A stretch of DNA of 64,000 nt from Thalassotalea crassostreae (GTDB taxonomy: Bacteria; Pseudomonadota; Gammaproteobacteria; Enterobacterales; Alteromonadaceae), in assembly GCF_001831495.1 (NCBI RefSeq), contig NZ_CP017689.1, forward strand, positions 248,001 to 312,000, given 5' to 3'. Both the position numbers and the translations under genes were made by a program. The notes under the pieces were generated by a model. It was not told the DNA's origin and did not search any database. It saw only the letters and a list, made by a program, of their open reading frames with translations. The first letter of the stretch is position 1. Each line of letters starts with the position of its first letter. Shown here piece after piece: positions 10,146 to 19,820 of this stretch.

Positions 10146-10727
10146 TTAACGTAAATTCTCGATTGGCAACAGCGGCCACTGATTTAGAACCTTATATTTT
10201 ACCCCTTGTTCGGTTGATATTGACTGATATAAACAAAATGAATCAAATGACAGTTCTATATCAATGGATTTATTGAACGGTGGTAAATATTTAGCTTTCC
10301 GGCAAAGGGTTAAATGCGGCACATATTGCCGGTTGTTTAATGCAATACTGTTTTGAATAGCAACTCGATGACAAAAATTGGCCAAGTCATATACCTGCTG
10401 AGGGCAATCCTTGACTCCTAAGTACAATATTTTCGGCCTTTTCCAGAATCCTAAATTATCCAGGGTAAGCTTAACTGGTTCGATGGCTAGTAAGGTTCCA
10501 ACTTGTACCCTGTCAATTGTTAGCACTAAATTATCATAGGTCTTAGCATCAACAAGCCCCAAAAAGCTCAGGGTAATATGAAAGTTATCGACTGCGACAT
10601 TGGCAAAGTCATGGTTGAGATTTTGCCGGTGCCAAAGGTCAATTTTTTGTTTTTGAATTATCTTAGGATTTAACCCAAAAAATAGTCGCATCATGTTAAT
10701 ATCAATTTGTTTTAATTCGAAAGTCAT
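10146..10727 (-). CDS. thpR: RNA 2',3'-cyclic phosphodiesterase (2H family), ThpR
   Basis: The 193-residue protein has the two H-x-T-x motifs of 2H phosphoesterases: HITLSFLG near residue 50 and HLTLCRK near residue 138. ThpR (formerly LigT) hydrolyses RNA 2',3'-cyclic phosphates to 2'-phosphates. Family proteins normally begin MRLFFAL, and here MRLFFGL starts at residue 13, so the true start is probably the ATG at 10689-10691, giving 181 residues. Neither start has a convincing ribosome binding site. It is divergent from hrpB, the two starts lying some 80-120 bases apart, and lies upstream of the MenA-like gene on the same strand. Confidence 0.85.
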   Translation of the reverse strand: MTFELKQIDINMMRLFFGLNPKIIQKQKIDLWHRQNLNHDFANVAVDNFHITLSFLGLVDAKTYDNLVLTIDRVQVGTLLAIEPVKLTLDNLGFWKRPKILYLGVKDCPQQVYDLANFCHRVAIQNSIALNNRQYVPHLTLCRKAKYLPPFNKSIDIELSFDSFCLYQSISTEQGVKYKVLNQWPLLPIENLR

Positions 10728-10809
10728 TTGAATAGGCTTTAAATATCTTTCTTAAGAATACCCTATAACCAGCAATTACTAATTTAAATATAACAACTTA
10801 ATTCAAGCA

Positions 10810-13374
10810 ATGGTCAACGCGAGCGAAAACTTACCAATTAATAGCATCAAAGAAGCTTTATTAAATGCTATTGAACAGCAATCTTCAGTGATCCTTTCTG
10901 CGCCTCCCGGTGCTGGTAAATCGACGATGTTACCACTGTGGCTATTGCAAAATTCGACATACCGCTCTCAAAAAATCATCATGTTACAGCCGCGCCGTAT
11001 CGCTGCAAAATCTGTAGCAATCAGGTTGGCTGAGCAGTTAGGTGAAAGTGTTGGTAATACCGTTGGCTATCGTATGCGAAATGATACTAAAGTCTCACAG
11101 AACACTCGCTTAGAAGTAGTAACTGAAGGCATTTTAACGCGAATGATCCAGCAGGATAACGAGCTGAGTGATGTCGGGTTAATTATTTTTGATGAATTCC
11201 ATGAGCGCTCTATCCATGCCGACCTTGCTTTTGCTTTAACCTTAGATGTGCAACAAGGTTTACGCGATGATCTAAAAATTTTACTGATGTCAGCAACGAT
11301 TGATAATCAGTATTTACAATCGTTCTTACCCGATGCGATATCTCTCAGTTGTGAAGGGCGAAGCTTTGCTGTTGAAATTGATTATCAAAGTCCTAAATTA
11401 GATAGGGAATGGCGTAATCATGCATTGAGCGTTGTTAAGCATCAAACGAAAGTTCAGCAAGGTTCAATCTTGGTATTCTTGCCTGGTATCAGCGATATTA
11501 AATTTTTATACAACAACTTAATTGAACAGCTGCCAAATGACGTTGATGTTTATCCATTGTTCGGTAATTTGACAATTAAAGAGCAACAACAAGCAATTGC
11601 GCCATCGGTGCAGGGTAGACGAAAAATTGTATTGGCGACTAATATTGCTGAAACATCGTTAACCATAGATGGCATTACGATGGTGATTGATTCTGGTCTA
11701 GAAAAGGTCGCGCAATTTGATAATGACAGCTTAATTAATCAATTAAAGCTACAAAAGACTTCAAAAGCGTCATCAATTCAACGTTCTGGACGTGCCGGCC
11801 GAATTCAGCCGGGACAGTGTATTAGACTCTATAGTCAAGAAGACTATAGCCGTCGACAAGAGCATAGTGAAAGTGAAATTAAGCAAGCAGATTTATTACC
11901 TTTAACAATGGAAGTGGCTCGCTGGGGTGTTACTAGCTTTAAACAGCTTAACTTTTTAGAGTTACCAAGTAGTATCGATGAGCAGCGAAACTGGCATTTG
12001 CTGAAAACCTTAGATGCTATCGGCGACAATAATAGCTTAACTGACCACGGAATAAGCCTTAGTACGTTTAGTTGTCATCCTCGTTTTGCTCATATGTTGC
12101 TTAATGCAATTCATTTATTTCAACAAAATAAAGTAGATAAGCAGTTGCTTTGTGTTGCGTGTTTAATGGCTGCGTTGTTAGAAGAGCGAGACATTAATCG
12201 TTATCAAAGCGATTATTCTAATGTCGATTTAACTCATCGTTTACATCAATTGGTGACAGCATTAACAACTAATCGCTCAAAAAATCCATTAATTAATCGC
12301 ATATTGCAACAAGCAGAGCAACTTGCAAGACAAGTAAAGTCAGTGCTTGGTATTCCATATTCATTGTCATTAACTGAAGCGTCATGGCCGTTGGATATGG
12401 TTGGAGTATTACTTGCCTATGCGTACCCTGAACGCATTGCAAAACTTGCGAATAATGGCAATTATTTATGTGCAAATGGCAAAGGGGCGTTACTAAAAGA
12501 TGATGATAAATTGTTTCTGTCTGAGTTTTTGGTTTGCTCATCATTGCACTCTTATCAACAGAAGTTACATATCCAAATGGCTGCGTTTATCAGCGTCGAA
12601 CAAATAAATGAGTATTTTGCTAAGCACATCACTGAAAAAAACGTATTATTATTTGATGATAGAAAGCAACGGATTATTAGTGAGCAACAAACGTGTTTGC
12701 AATCAATAGTGTTAACTCGCAAACCGGCTACCGCAAATTTAACCGCAGAGGCTCTTACTAGCCTTTGGTGTGATTACATAAGAAAGAAAGGCTTACAGGT
12801 AGTAAATTACAATCTTGCTACTGAGAAACTGCTGACTCGCTTACGATGGTTAAATAGTTTTGTTGATGAAATAGCACTGGATGATTTTAGCGAGTCTAAT
12901 TTGCTAGCCTCTTTAGAGTATTGGCTGGCCCCCTATTTGAATAATGTAAAAACATTAAACCAACTTAGAGCGCTAAACTTTCACGACATCCTATTTAATT
13001 CCCTTGATTATTCGATTCAACAATCAATTTCGGTGCTGGCGCCAAAGCATTATGTTAGCCCAACCGGGAGGTCGTTCGATTATATCTATGGATGCGATCC
13101 ACAGCCCAAATTGTCGCTTCCGATGCAACAAGTTTATGGATTAAGCGATAGTCCATCGGTCGCAAATGGTGCAATCAAAGCGTTATTGGAATTGCTTTCG
13201 CCAGCAGGGCGACCAATCCAGATAACCCAAGATTTAGCACGATTTTGGCAAGGAAGTTATAAAGAAGTTCAAAAAGACATGCGTTCGCGTTACCCTAAGC
13301 ATTACTGGCCGGATAATCCAGCAAGTGCCGTGGCGACCAATAAAACCAAAAAAAATATGGACCATGAAAGATAA
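10810..13374 (+). CDS. hrpB: ATP-dependent helicase HrpB (DEAH box)
   Basis: The 854-residue protein has Walker A PPGAGKST at residues 32-39, the DEFHERS box for motif II, SAT for motif III, and QRSGRAGR for motif VI, in the order of DEAH helicases. The C-terminal half carries the HrpB-specific region with SPTGRSFDYIYG and the final PTPITQDLARFW-like block (PIQITQDLARFW), matching E. coli HrpB (about 820 residues). It is thought to be an RNA helicase, but its cellular role is poorly defined. The stop codon overlaps the start of mrcB, as in E. coli where hrpB and mrcB are neighbours. Confidence 0.95.
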   Translation: MVNASENLPINSIKEALLNAIEQQSSVILSAPPGAGKSTMLPLWLLQNSTYRSQKIIMLQPRRIAAKSVAIRLAEQLGESVGNTVGYRMRNDTKVSQNTRLEVVTEGILTRMIQQDNELSDVGLIIFDEFHERSIHADLAFALTLDVQQGLRDDLKILLMSATIDNQYLQSFLPDAISLSCEGRSFAVEIDYQSPKLDREWRNHALSVVKHQTKVQQGSILVFLPGISDIKFLYNNLIEQLPNDVDVYPLFGNLTIKEQQQAIAPSVQGRRKIVLATNIAETSLTIDGITMVIDSGLEKVAQFDNDSLINQLKLQKTSKASSIQRSGRAGRIQPGQCIRLYSQEDYSRRQEHSESEIKQADLLPLTMEVARWGVTSFKQLNFLELPSSIDEQRNWHLLKTLDAIGDNNSLTDHGISLSTFSCHPRFAHMLLNAIHLFQQNKVDKQLLCVACLMAALLEERDINRYQSDYSNVDLTHRLHQLVTALTTNRSKNPLINRILQQAEQLARQVKSVLGIPYSLSLTEASWPLDMVGVLLAYAYPERIAKLANNGNYLCANGKGALLKDDDKLFLSEFLVCSSLHSYQQKLHIQMAAFISVEQINEYFAKHITEKNVLLFDDRKQRIISEQQTCLQSIVLTRKPATANLTAEALTSLWCDYIRKKGLQVVNYNLATEKLLTRLRWLNSFVDEIALDDFSESNLLASLEYWLAPYLNNVKTLNQLRALNFHDILFNSLDYSIQQSISVLAPKHYVSPTGRSFDYIYGCDPQPKLSLPMQQVYGLSDSPSVANGAIKALLELLSPAGRPIQITQDLARFWQGSYKEVQKDMRSRYPKHYWPDNPASAVATNKTKKNMDHER

Positions 13375-15706
13375 AACATTAAACAAACCGAAAGGCTTTA
13401 CAAAGGGTAAGGCGTCAAAGCAAGGCGGTGCAAAGTATGGCTTTAGCCACTGGATTACTGTAACTGCGATAAAGCTTTCTGTCATTTTTATAGCCATTAT
13501 AGGTATCTATGGCATCTATTTAGATGGAAAAGTTACTCAGACATTTGAAGGCCAACGCTGGCAAGTACCTGCTCAAGTATTTGGACGAGTATTGACGTTT
13601 GATCGAGACCAACAAGTTGATTTTGCAGAGATAGAAAAAGAATTATTAATGCTAAATTATCAGCGCTCAACCAACGCTGAAACCCCTGGCCGTTTTACTC
13701 AAAAACAAAATCGTTTCATTATTTATCGTCGTCCATTTGATTTTGGCTATGGACTTGAGCCGGCGAGCAAAATAATAATCGAACAGCGTGATGGTGAAGT
13801 CTATCGGTTAACTCAAGATGGTGAGCAAGTTCACGAAGTTAAGCTTGAACCAATATTAATCGATCGAATTTTGTCGGCTGAAGGGCAAGACCGAGTGATG
13901 TTGCCGCTTGATCAAATACCGCAGCAGCTAATTGATGCGCTATTGCTAATCGAAGACAAAGATTTCTATCATCATCATGGCCTATCGCCAACAGGCATAC
14001 TTCGCGCTTTTTGGAAAAACCTACTTGCCGGGGAAACAGTACAAGGAGGCAGTACTCTAACTCAACAACTTGCCAAGAATATGTACCTTTATCGAGACAA
14101 AACAATTTGGCGTAAAGTTAACGAGGCGTTGATTTCAGTCATACTAGAAGTGCGCTATTCAAAAGACCAGATACTAGAAGCTTACCTTAACGAAGTCTAT
14201 CTTGGCCAACATTATGCCAATGGCATACATGGGGTTGGTTTAGCTTCAGAGTTTTATTTTGGTAAGCCAATTAACGAGCTTAACAATAGTGAATTAGCGT
14301 TAATAGTGGCACAGATCAAGGGACCATCATTTTATGATCCATGGCGTCAACCTGAAAGAGCAAGTGAACGCCGTGATTTGATCTTAAGAATTATGTTTGA
14401 AAATCATTTGCTACAAGAAAAAGCTTATCAAGCAGCAATCACCAGTGAATTGAATATTCGTAAAAACCGCCGCTTCAAGAAGCAAAGCTACCCAGCCTAT
14501 ATGCAACTTGTACGAAGAGAATTAAAAGATATTGGTGCTGCCGGCGCCTTACAATCAGGTATTCGAGTATTTACCGGATTTGATATACATCGTCAAAAAG
14601 ATGCTGAAAACGCTGTTATAGAACAATTGAAAAAGCTAGAAAACGGCACTGACGTTGCTAATTTAGAAGCCGCAATGGTGATTAGCGATATTCGTTCAGG
14701 ACAAATTCAAGCGGTAGTTGGTGGTAAAGAAGTTAAGTATTTAGGTTTTAATCGTGCTCTTGATGCTAAACGACCAATAGGCTCATTAATCAAACCCGTT
14801 GTTTATATTGCTGCGTTAGAGCGTTCTAATAAATATAGTTTAGCGACGCCTTTAGCAGATAAACCAATTTCATTAACAAGTTCAAAAGGCAAAAAGTGGC
14901 AACCCAAGAATTATGACGGTAAATTCCGTGGCCAAGTCCCGTTGATTGATGGTTTAGTGCAATCATTAAATGTGCCAACAGTCAATCTTGGCTTAGAGGT
15001 TGGTCTTGAAAATATAAAACAGACCTTGAATGTATTAGGACATAAAGGTGACGTTCGAAAAGTCCCAAGTATATTGCTCGGCTCAATCAATATGTCAGCT
15101 TTCGAAGTAAACCAATTCTACTCAACCATTGCCAACGGGGGATTGTATAACGAAGCCCACGCGGTAGTTAAAATCCTGTCTGGCGATGGTGAGCGATTAT
15201 GGGCTAAAGAAAAGTTACTTGATGCTCGTTTATCACAGCAAGGTGCATACCTTATCGATTACGCCTTAACTCAAGTCACTTCAACTGGTACAGCAAAGTC
15301 ATTATCTTGGAAGTTTCCACAGCAGCGATTGGCTGGTAAAACAGGAACAAGTAATGATTTACGAGATTCATGGTTTGTCGGCTTTGACCAAAAGAGTGTG
15401 GTGACAAGTTGGATTGGCCGCGATGATAATAAACCTATGGGCCTAACTGGAAGTAGCGGTGCTCTGACATTGTTTAGCAACTATTTAGCTGCTCAAGGCA
15501 GTAACAGTCGCTTTGATTTGATTCCTGATGGTATTGAGTTTGCAACCTTTGAATTAGCCACAGGTAATGTTGTACTCGATGACTGTGCTAATGTTGAGCA
15601 GTACCCTGCAATCACCTCTGGTATTTTTATATCTGAACAGTGTTTAGAAAAAAGAAAAGACCCACCTAATTGGTTAGAAAAGCTGTTTGGAGCGGAAGGC
15701 GAGTAA
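13364..15706 (+). CDS. mrcB: Penicillin-binding protein 1B, bifunctional glycosyltransferase/transpeptidase
   Basis: The protein (780 residues from this ATG; a GTG 39 bases upstream is less likely) matches E. coli PBP1b in order and spacing. It has a short basic cytoplasmic tail, one membrane helix, a UB2H domain (GRVLTF to FDFGYG), the glycosyltransferase domain with EDKDFYHHHG and QGGSTLTQQLAKN, and the transpeptidase domain with catalytic Ser in GSLIKP and the KTGT motif. It polymerises and crosslinks peptidoglycan at the inner membrane, normally aided by the outer-membrane lipoprotein LpoB. It overlaps the end of hrpB by 11 bases. The C-terminal tail after KTGT is shorter than in E. coli and lacks the Gln-rich end. 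Confidence 0.96.
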   Translation: MKDKTLNKPKGFTKGKASKQGGAKYGFSHWITVTAIKLSVIFIAIIGIYGIYLDGKVTQTFEGQRWQVPAQVFGRVLTFDRDQQVDFAEIEKELLMLNYQRSTNAETPGRFTQKQNRFIIYRRPFDFGYGLEPASKIIIEQRDGEVYRLTQDGEQVHEVKLEPILIDRILSAEGQDRVMLPLDQIPQQLIDALLLIEDKDFYHHHGLSPTGILRAFWKNLLAGETVQGGSTLTQQLAKNMYLYRDKTIWRKVNEALISVILEVRYSKDQILEAYLNEVYLGQHYANGIHGVGLASEFYFGKPINELNNSELALIVAQIKGPSFYDPWRQPERASERRDLILRIMFENHLLQEKAYQAAITSELNIRKNRRFKKQSYPAYMQLVRRELKDIGAAGALQSGIRVFTGFDIHRQKDAENAVIEQLKKLENGTDVANLEAAMVISDIRSGQIQAVVGGKEVKYLGFNRALDAKRPIGSLIKPVVYIAALERSNKYSLATPLADKPISLTSSKGKKWQPKNYDGKFRGQVPLIDGLVQSLNVPTVNLGLEVGLENIKQTLNVLGHKGDVRKVPSILLGSINMSAFEVNQFYSTIANGGLYNEAHAVVKILSGDGERLWAKEKLLDARLSQQGAYLIDYALTQVTSTGTAKSLSWKFPQQRLAGKTGTSNDLRDSWFVGFDQKSVVTSWIGRDDNKPMGLTGSSGALTLFSNYLAAQGSNSRFDLIPDGIEFATFELATGNVVLDDCANVEQYPAITSGIFISEQCLEKRKDPPNWLEKLFGAEGE

Positions 15707-15731
15707 AAACATTACTAAAAAGAATAATAAA

Positions 15732-15769
15732 ACAGCATTAAAAAGCGTTAAGTGGCTCTTTAATGCTGT
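15732..15769 (-). terminator. Terminator between convergent mrcB and feoB
   Basis: An 11-bp stem (ACAGCATTAAA pairing with TTTAATGCTGT) encloses a 16-base loop. Read on the minus strand it is followed by a T-rich run (TTTTATTATTCTTTTT), so it mainly terminates feoB and may also stop mrcB. Confidence 0.75.
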
Positions 15770-15794
15770 TGCTATGTGTCTCAGATAAAGGTGG

Positions 15795-17987
15795 CTACCT
15801 GAATGAAACCTGAACAGGGATAGTTAATATTTGCTTACCGAAACGTTTTAACCAAGCGTATATCAATACAAATGCTGCTATCACCCCGGTAATACAAATC
15901 ATTGCATAGACTGGTTGAGTGGTTATATTGGCTATTTGGAATGTAAATGTAGCGGCCATATAAGCAAGTGCGAAACTCCACGTGCCGGCAAAAAGTGCCC
16001 AGCGTGTGCCAACTTCATTCTTTATTGCGCCCATTGCCGCCGCACATGGAGTATATAGCAAGATAAATAATAAATAACTAAATGCCCCTATAGTTCCAGC
16101 AAATGCAGACTGCATAATCGTGATCGTTGTTTCTTCAACACCTTGCTCTTGGGCTGCAACATGAATATCAGATATATCACCAATATCAGTGCCAAGCGGA
16201 TCGTCCGGCTGAATCCCAAGTAAATTCTCTAAAACTGTATCAGTTGCTTCATCCCATAGTTCTGGGATCGTACTTAGCTCACCTGCTTCGCTTTCAGGTG
16301 CTGAATATAAGCTATTGAACGTAGCTACCAGTGCTTCTTTTGCAAAAATACCAGTAATAATACCAACACCGGCTTGCCAGTTATCTTCCTTAATCCCCAT
16401 AGGCTCTAACAGCGGTGTTACTATCTGCGCCGATTGGCTTAATAAAGACTTTTCAGTATCTTGATGACCAAATTCTCCATCAGTACCAAGCGAGTTAAAG
16501 AAATTTAAAATACACACTACGATGACAATTGTCTTACCCGCGCCTTTTATAAAGGAGAGGGTACGTCGCCATACTCGAGCACATAAATCAGTAAATTTCG
16601 GCAGCTCATAAAGAGGTAACTCCATTATATTGACCGAATTTTTGCCCATTAAAATCGTATGCTTTAGCAATAGCCCGGTAAATAGCGCGGCAGCAATCCC
16701 AATAAGATATAAAAGGAATACTAAATTTTGTCCGGTTTCTGGGAAAAATGCAGTGGCAAATAACGCATAAACTGGCAGTCTTGCTCCACAAGACATAAAT
16801 GGAGACATCATAATCGTGGTAATGCGCTCTCGCTCACTGTCAAGAATTCGAGCCGACATAACGGCAGGAACTGTGCAGCCAAAGCCTACGATAAGTGGTA
16901 CGAATGCTTTACCGGGTAAACCAATCTTTTGCATTAAACTGTCAACTACAAATGCAGCTCTCGCTAAATAACCACTACTTTCTAAAATTGATAAACCAAT
17001 AAACAAGCAAGCAATTACTGGGATAAATGTAGCAACGGTCTGTAACCCAAGTCCCGCCCCTTCAATAATCGTAAGTAGCCAAATCGGTAGTCCGAATTGA
17101 GCGAGGAAACTTTGCGGGTAATCAACGAAAAAAGCACCAGCAAAGATATCAAAAAAGTCTATGAATGAACTACCAACGTTGATGGCGAACATAAACAATA
17201 AATACATTACTAGTAAGAAAACAGGTAAACCTAATAACGGGTGCAGGATGTACTTGTCGATTCGGTCACTAAATGAATGGCTAGCCTTTTCGCTAATGGT
17301 AACTTTTTCTACTAACTTATTAATAAAATCATAACGAGACTGCATAATAGCAATGGTTTCTTCATTATGATTTTGGCATTGACCACTCTGACAATCACCT
17401 TGCTCAAGCTCTAATAAGTTTTGAGTACCTTGTGAAAGTTTCTCTAAAACAATTTTGGGCAGTTGCAATGCAGTTGGTCGTTTAGTTTTACTGTTGGTAA
17501 GTGACAGTAGTTTTTCTACTTTCACGGTAAGATCTTTATCAAGACTATTGGCGGCAATGACTGGACAGCCTAGTTCTGCGCTCAGTAATTGCAAATTCAA
17601 TTCGTCTGTTTCTTTGCGATCAGATTTATTAACAACCACACACATTGGCAGACCAAGCTCTAATAGCTGGGTGGTTAAATATAATTGTCTTTTTAACTGA
17701 GTAGCATCAACGATATTGATCAAGATGTCAGGCTTTTCCGTTCTTAAAAAGTCCTGAGTGATGGTTAAATCTTTACTTTGTTGAGCTCGTGAGGTTAAGG
17801 AATTAACACCAGGTAAGTCAGTAACTAGGTAATCAACACCCGCTAACTTACATTGTTTTTTACTGCTAGCAACAGTAACTCCAGACCAGTTACCTGTTTT
17901 TTGCTTTGAGCCAGTGAGATTATTGAAAAACGTACTTTTGCCGGCATTAGCAAACCCGACAAGTGCAATATTTGAAAGAGATGACAT
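15795..17987 (-). CDS. feoB: Ferrous iron transporter FeoB
   Basis: The 730-residue protein has an N-terminal GTPase domain with G1 GFANAGKS at residues 11-18, G3 DLPG, and G4 NKSD, then a linker with a CQSGQC cysteine pair, then paired Gate domains with about ten membrane helices (including the conserved LPVYALF and GFGCTVPAVM segments). FeoB imports Fe2+ through the inner membrane under low oxygen or after ferric reduction. The start codon shares one base with the feoA stop (TAATG), which indicates translational coupling. The G1 motif has Phe-Ala where most family members have Asn-Pro. The cysteine-containing linker may sense metal or redox state; this is inference. Confidence 0.97.
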   Translation of the reverse strand: MSSLSNIALVGFANAGKSTFFNNLTGSKQKTGNWSGVTVASSKKQCKLAGVDYLVTDLPGVNSLTSRAQQSKDLTITQDFLRTEKPDILINIVDATQLKRQLYLTTQLLELGLPMCVVVNKSDRKETDELNLQLLSAELGCPVIAANSLDKDLTVKVEKLLSLTNSKTKRPTALQLPKIVLEKLSQGTQNLLELEQGDCQSGQCQNHNEETIAIMQSRYDFINKLVEKVTISEKASHSFSDRIDKYILHPLLGLPVFLLVMYLLFMFAINVGSSFIDFFDIFAGAFFVDYPQSFLAQFGLPIWLLTIIEGAGLGLQTVATFIPVIACLFIGLSILESSGYLARAAFVVDSLMQKIGLPGKAFVPLIVGFGCTVPAVMSARILDSERERITTIMMSPFMSCGARLPVYALFATAFFPETGQNLVFLLYLIGIAAALFTGLLLKHTILMGKNSVNIMELPLYELPKFTDLCARVWRRTLSFIKGAGKTIVIVVCILNFFNSLGTDGEFGHQDTEKSLLSQSAQIVTPLLEPMGIKEDNWQAGVGIITGIFAKEALVATFNSLYSAPESEAGELSTIPELWDEATDTVLENLLGIQPDDPLGTDIGDISDIHVAAQEQGVEETTITIMQSAFAGTIGAFSYLLFILLYTPCAAAMGAIKNEVGTRWALFAGTWSFALAYMAATFTFQIANITTQPVYAMICITGVIAAFVLIYAWLKRFGKQILTIPVQVSFR

Positions 17988-18211
17988 TAGACTAGTTCGA
18001 TACCTATTTGTTTGGCAATATTTGCGTCAATAGACACTTTAGTTCCGTGCAAGCGAACGGCAATAGGTCCATTAAAAGGGGCTTTTTGTGCCATGAATAC
18101 TTCTGACTTAAGAGAAAAACCTTGTTCCATCAACTGCGCCGTCAAATCCAAATTATCTGGCAGATAACTGATTTTAGCTCGTTGGCTTTGTTGTAACTCC
18201 GCAAGAGTCAT
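17987..18211 (-). CDS. feoA: Ferrous iron transport protein FeoA
   Basis: A 74-residue SH3-like protein beginning MTLAELQQSQ, matching the length and start of E. coli FeoA (75 residues). It is a cytoplasmic partner of FeoB. The ATG at 18209-18211 is chosen over a GTG nine bases upstream because AAGG lies 8 bases before the ATG. Its stop overlaps the feoB ATG by one base. A Fur-like box covers the region 13-33 bases upstream, so iron repression is likely. No feoC is visible after feoB. Confidence 0.93.
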   Translation of the reverse strand: MTLAELQQSQRAKISYLPDNLDLTAQLMEQGFSLKSEVFMAQKAPFNGPIAVRLHGTKVSIDANIAKQIGIELV

Positions 18212-18223
18212 AAAGTACACCTT

Positions 18224-18244
18224 AAATAATAATCATTCTCATTT
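18224..18244 (-). promoter_or_regulatory. Fur-like operator ahead of feoAB
   Basis: On the minus strand the sequence AATGAGAATGATTATTATT has alternating A/T-rich hexamers in the arrangement of the Fur box (GATAATGATAATCATTATC), matching at more than half the positions. Position directly upstream of feoA agrees with iron control of feo in related bacteria. Confidence 0.75.
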
Positions 18245-18371
18245 GATTTTATAAAATGATCGGCAATTCAGCAATAAAATAATGTAAAAAACGGTTATTA
18301 ATTGATACAGAGCAACAAAATAAGACGAATTTGCTTGGTTTAGGTAACGTGAGCCAACTTAAACGATGAAA

Positions 18372-19142
18372 TTATCGCTTCGCACGAGCGTATCGAACCC
18401 AAATATATAATCCACTGAGTGAAAGGATAATTATTGCTATTGCGATTAGGTCCATAAATAACACCATATAGTCCCCGAATATGCGACCGGAGTGGGCATC
18501 TAAAATGATTCGTTCTAGTGATAAAAATTGAGATTTATAGATTGTTTTAGCGTTGTTAATATCGTCAATGTTAACATCTGTAGGGGCTAACCATAAAGGC
18601 TCGGTGATCGCTTCAATATTTTGCCAAGTAAATAGGTGTTCTTCATTTTGAAAATACCCTTGTGAGGTATTTAAGATCACCTTGTCATTATTGATACTTA
18701 TTGCTGTTATGCTTGATGGCAAACCATCATCACTTGTGATTTGGTCGACTAATGCGTAGGTTTCATCTAATAAGGTCAATTTATTCGATGACAAAATAAT
18801 ATGAAAGTCGGAGTACTTTGCTATGGCAATTACTGGGTCTTGGTTTTCAAGTAATAAGTCGTGATTGTGAAAAACTAAACTATCGGCAACAAAAAACTCT
18901 TTTTCTGAAAAGTATTCGACATCAATAGGATCTTTAACGCCGTAATGTTGTAATAACCATTGGTTAGTTATGTTGATATGGCCAAGCTTAAATGCTTCGG
19001 TATGGTTAAGTGCTATGCCTGATACAGCCAAAAAAATTAATGCAAGCGCAGAAAAGATACCCAACTTACGATGTAATTCTCGCAAATGACGGATAACCAT
19101 TGAATGTAATGATCGCTTTTTATTGTTTGCTCTTTTAACCAT
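18372..19142 (-). CDS. PepSY-domain inner-membrane protein
   Basis: The 256-residue protein has a basic N-terminus, an RHLRELHRKLG motif at the start of membrane helix 1 (about residues 31-50, continuing FLAVSGIALNH), a soluble periplasmic middle of about 160 residues, and a second membrane helix near the C-terminus ending YIWVRYARAKR. This helix-PepSY-helix layout is that of PepSY-associated membrane proteins, which occur with flavin reductases and iron uptake systems. The gene lies 24 bases after the FMN-binding gene on the same strand and just upstream of feoAB. A role in passing electrons to the periplasmic flavoprotein is an inference from context. No strong ribosome binding site is seen. 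Confidence 0.8.
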   Translation of the reverse strand: MVKRANNKKRSLHSMVIRHLRELHRKLGIFSALALIFLAVSGIALNHTEAFKLGHINITNQWLLQHYGVKDPIDVEYFSEKEFFVADSLVFHNHDLLLENQDPVIAIAKYSDFHIILSSNKLTLLDETYALVDQITSDDGLPSSITAISINNDKVILNTSQGYFQNEEHLFTWQNIEAITEPLWLAPTDVNIDDINNAKTIYKSQFLSLERIILDAHSGRIFGDYMVLFMDLIAIAIIILSLSGLYIWVRYARAKR

Positions 19143-19166
19143 TCTATTTTGTTGCAGTATGCCTTG

Positions 19167-19694
19167 TTATGATTTTGCCAATTTCGGTTTCGTTTTACTG
19201 TCTAACCATAGCGTCAACCGAGCAACTTTTTTCAATGCTCGTACCGACATTGTAGCACCAGTTATACCATCAATATTTTGATTTAACTGATTTTCTTCAT
19301 CTATTTGAGCGTTGATAAATTGCTTAGTAAAAAATTGATGACGAACTTCATCACCGCGACTTTCTCTAAATGCTAACACAGAAAGGTTAATAATTTTGTT
19401 TTGTTCTATATGGACACCAATCGTAATTGGTTTCTCTTTGCCAATTTCATCGATAATCCAGGCTGTCTTATCGTTTTGTTGCCAATAACGTATGCGTAAC
19501 TTATTGAATTTACGGCTCATGATCGAGCTAATTGTCTCCTTGTCTTCCGCGTTTAACCACATTACATTGGCTTTCGGTGCATTGCCGTTAAATGTTTGAG
19601 CCAGAAACTGCTCATTGGTTTGATACACGTCAGTCGCTCTAGCAAAAGAGCTAATAGCTAAAAACATCAATATCGTAAATGTTAATTTGATCAC
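19167..19694 (-). CDS. Periplasmic FMN-binding domain protein with flavinylation motif
   Basis: The 175-residue protein begins with a signal peptide (cleavage probably after FARA near residue 20) and has one FMN_bind domain. The motif DGITGAT at residues 142-148 fits the ApbE flavinylation consensus in which the final Thr (here Thr148) receives FMN by a phosphoester bond. Such domains carry electrons outside the cytoplasm, as in NqrC and RnfG. The start is GTG at 19692-19694, supported by an AAGG six bases upstream. It is followed after 24 bases by the PepSY membrane gene and preceded by the porin gene and a hairpin. The apbE gene needed for modification is not in the window. Confidence 0.85.
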   Translation of the reverse strand: MIKLTFTILMFLAISSFARATDVYQTNEQFLAQTFNGNAPKANVMWLNAEDKETISSIMSRKFNKLRIRYWQQNDKTAWIIDEIGKEKPITIGVHIEQNKIINLSVLAFRESRGDEVRHQFFTKQFINAQIDEENQLNQNIDGITGATMSVRALKKVARLTLWLDSKTKPKLAKS

Positions 19695-19722
19695 ATTATG
19701 CCTTATTTATATGGACTTTATT

Positions 19723-19762
19723 CGCTTAAAAAATATAGAAAATTTTCTGTATTTTTTAAACG
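19723..19762. repeat. AT-rich inverted repeat upstream of the FMN-binding gene
   Basis: Near-perfect inverted arms of about 19 bases (cgcttaaaaaatatagaaa and its complement with two mismatches) lie between the porin hairpin and the FMN-binding gene. It may add to a terminator or processing site; no protein site is recognised. Confidence 0.5.
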
Positions 19763-19765
19763 AAC

Positions 19766-19798
19766 AAAGTGAATAAGAGCAAGCTCTTATTCACTTTA
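19766..19798 (-). terminator. Hairpin between porin and FMN-binding genes (terminator or attenuator)
   Basis: A perfect 15-bp stem (AAAGTGAATAAGAGC and its complement) with a loop of about three bases lies 22 bases after the porin stop codon. On the minus strand it is followed by GTTCGTTTAAAAAAT, a poor T-run, so read-through into the FMN-binding and PepSY genes is plausible. Confidence 0.7.
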
Positions 19799-19820
19799 GT
19801 ATCGATTTTAACTGTTTTGA

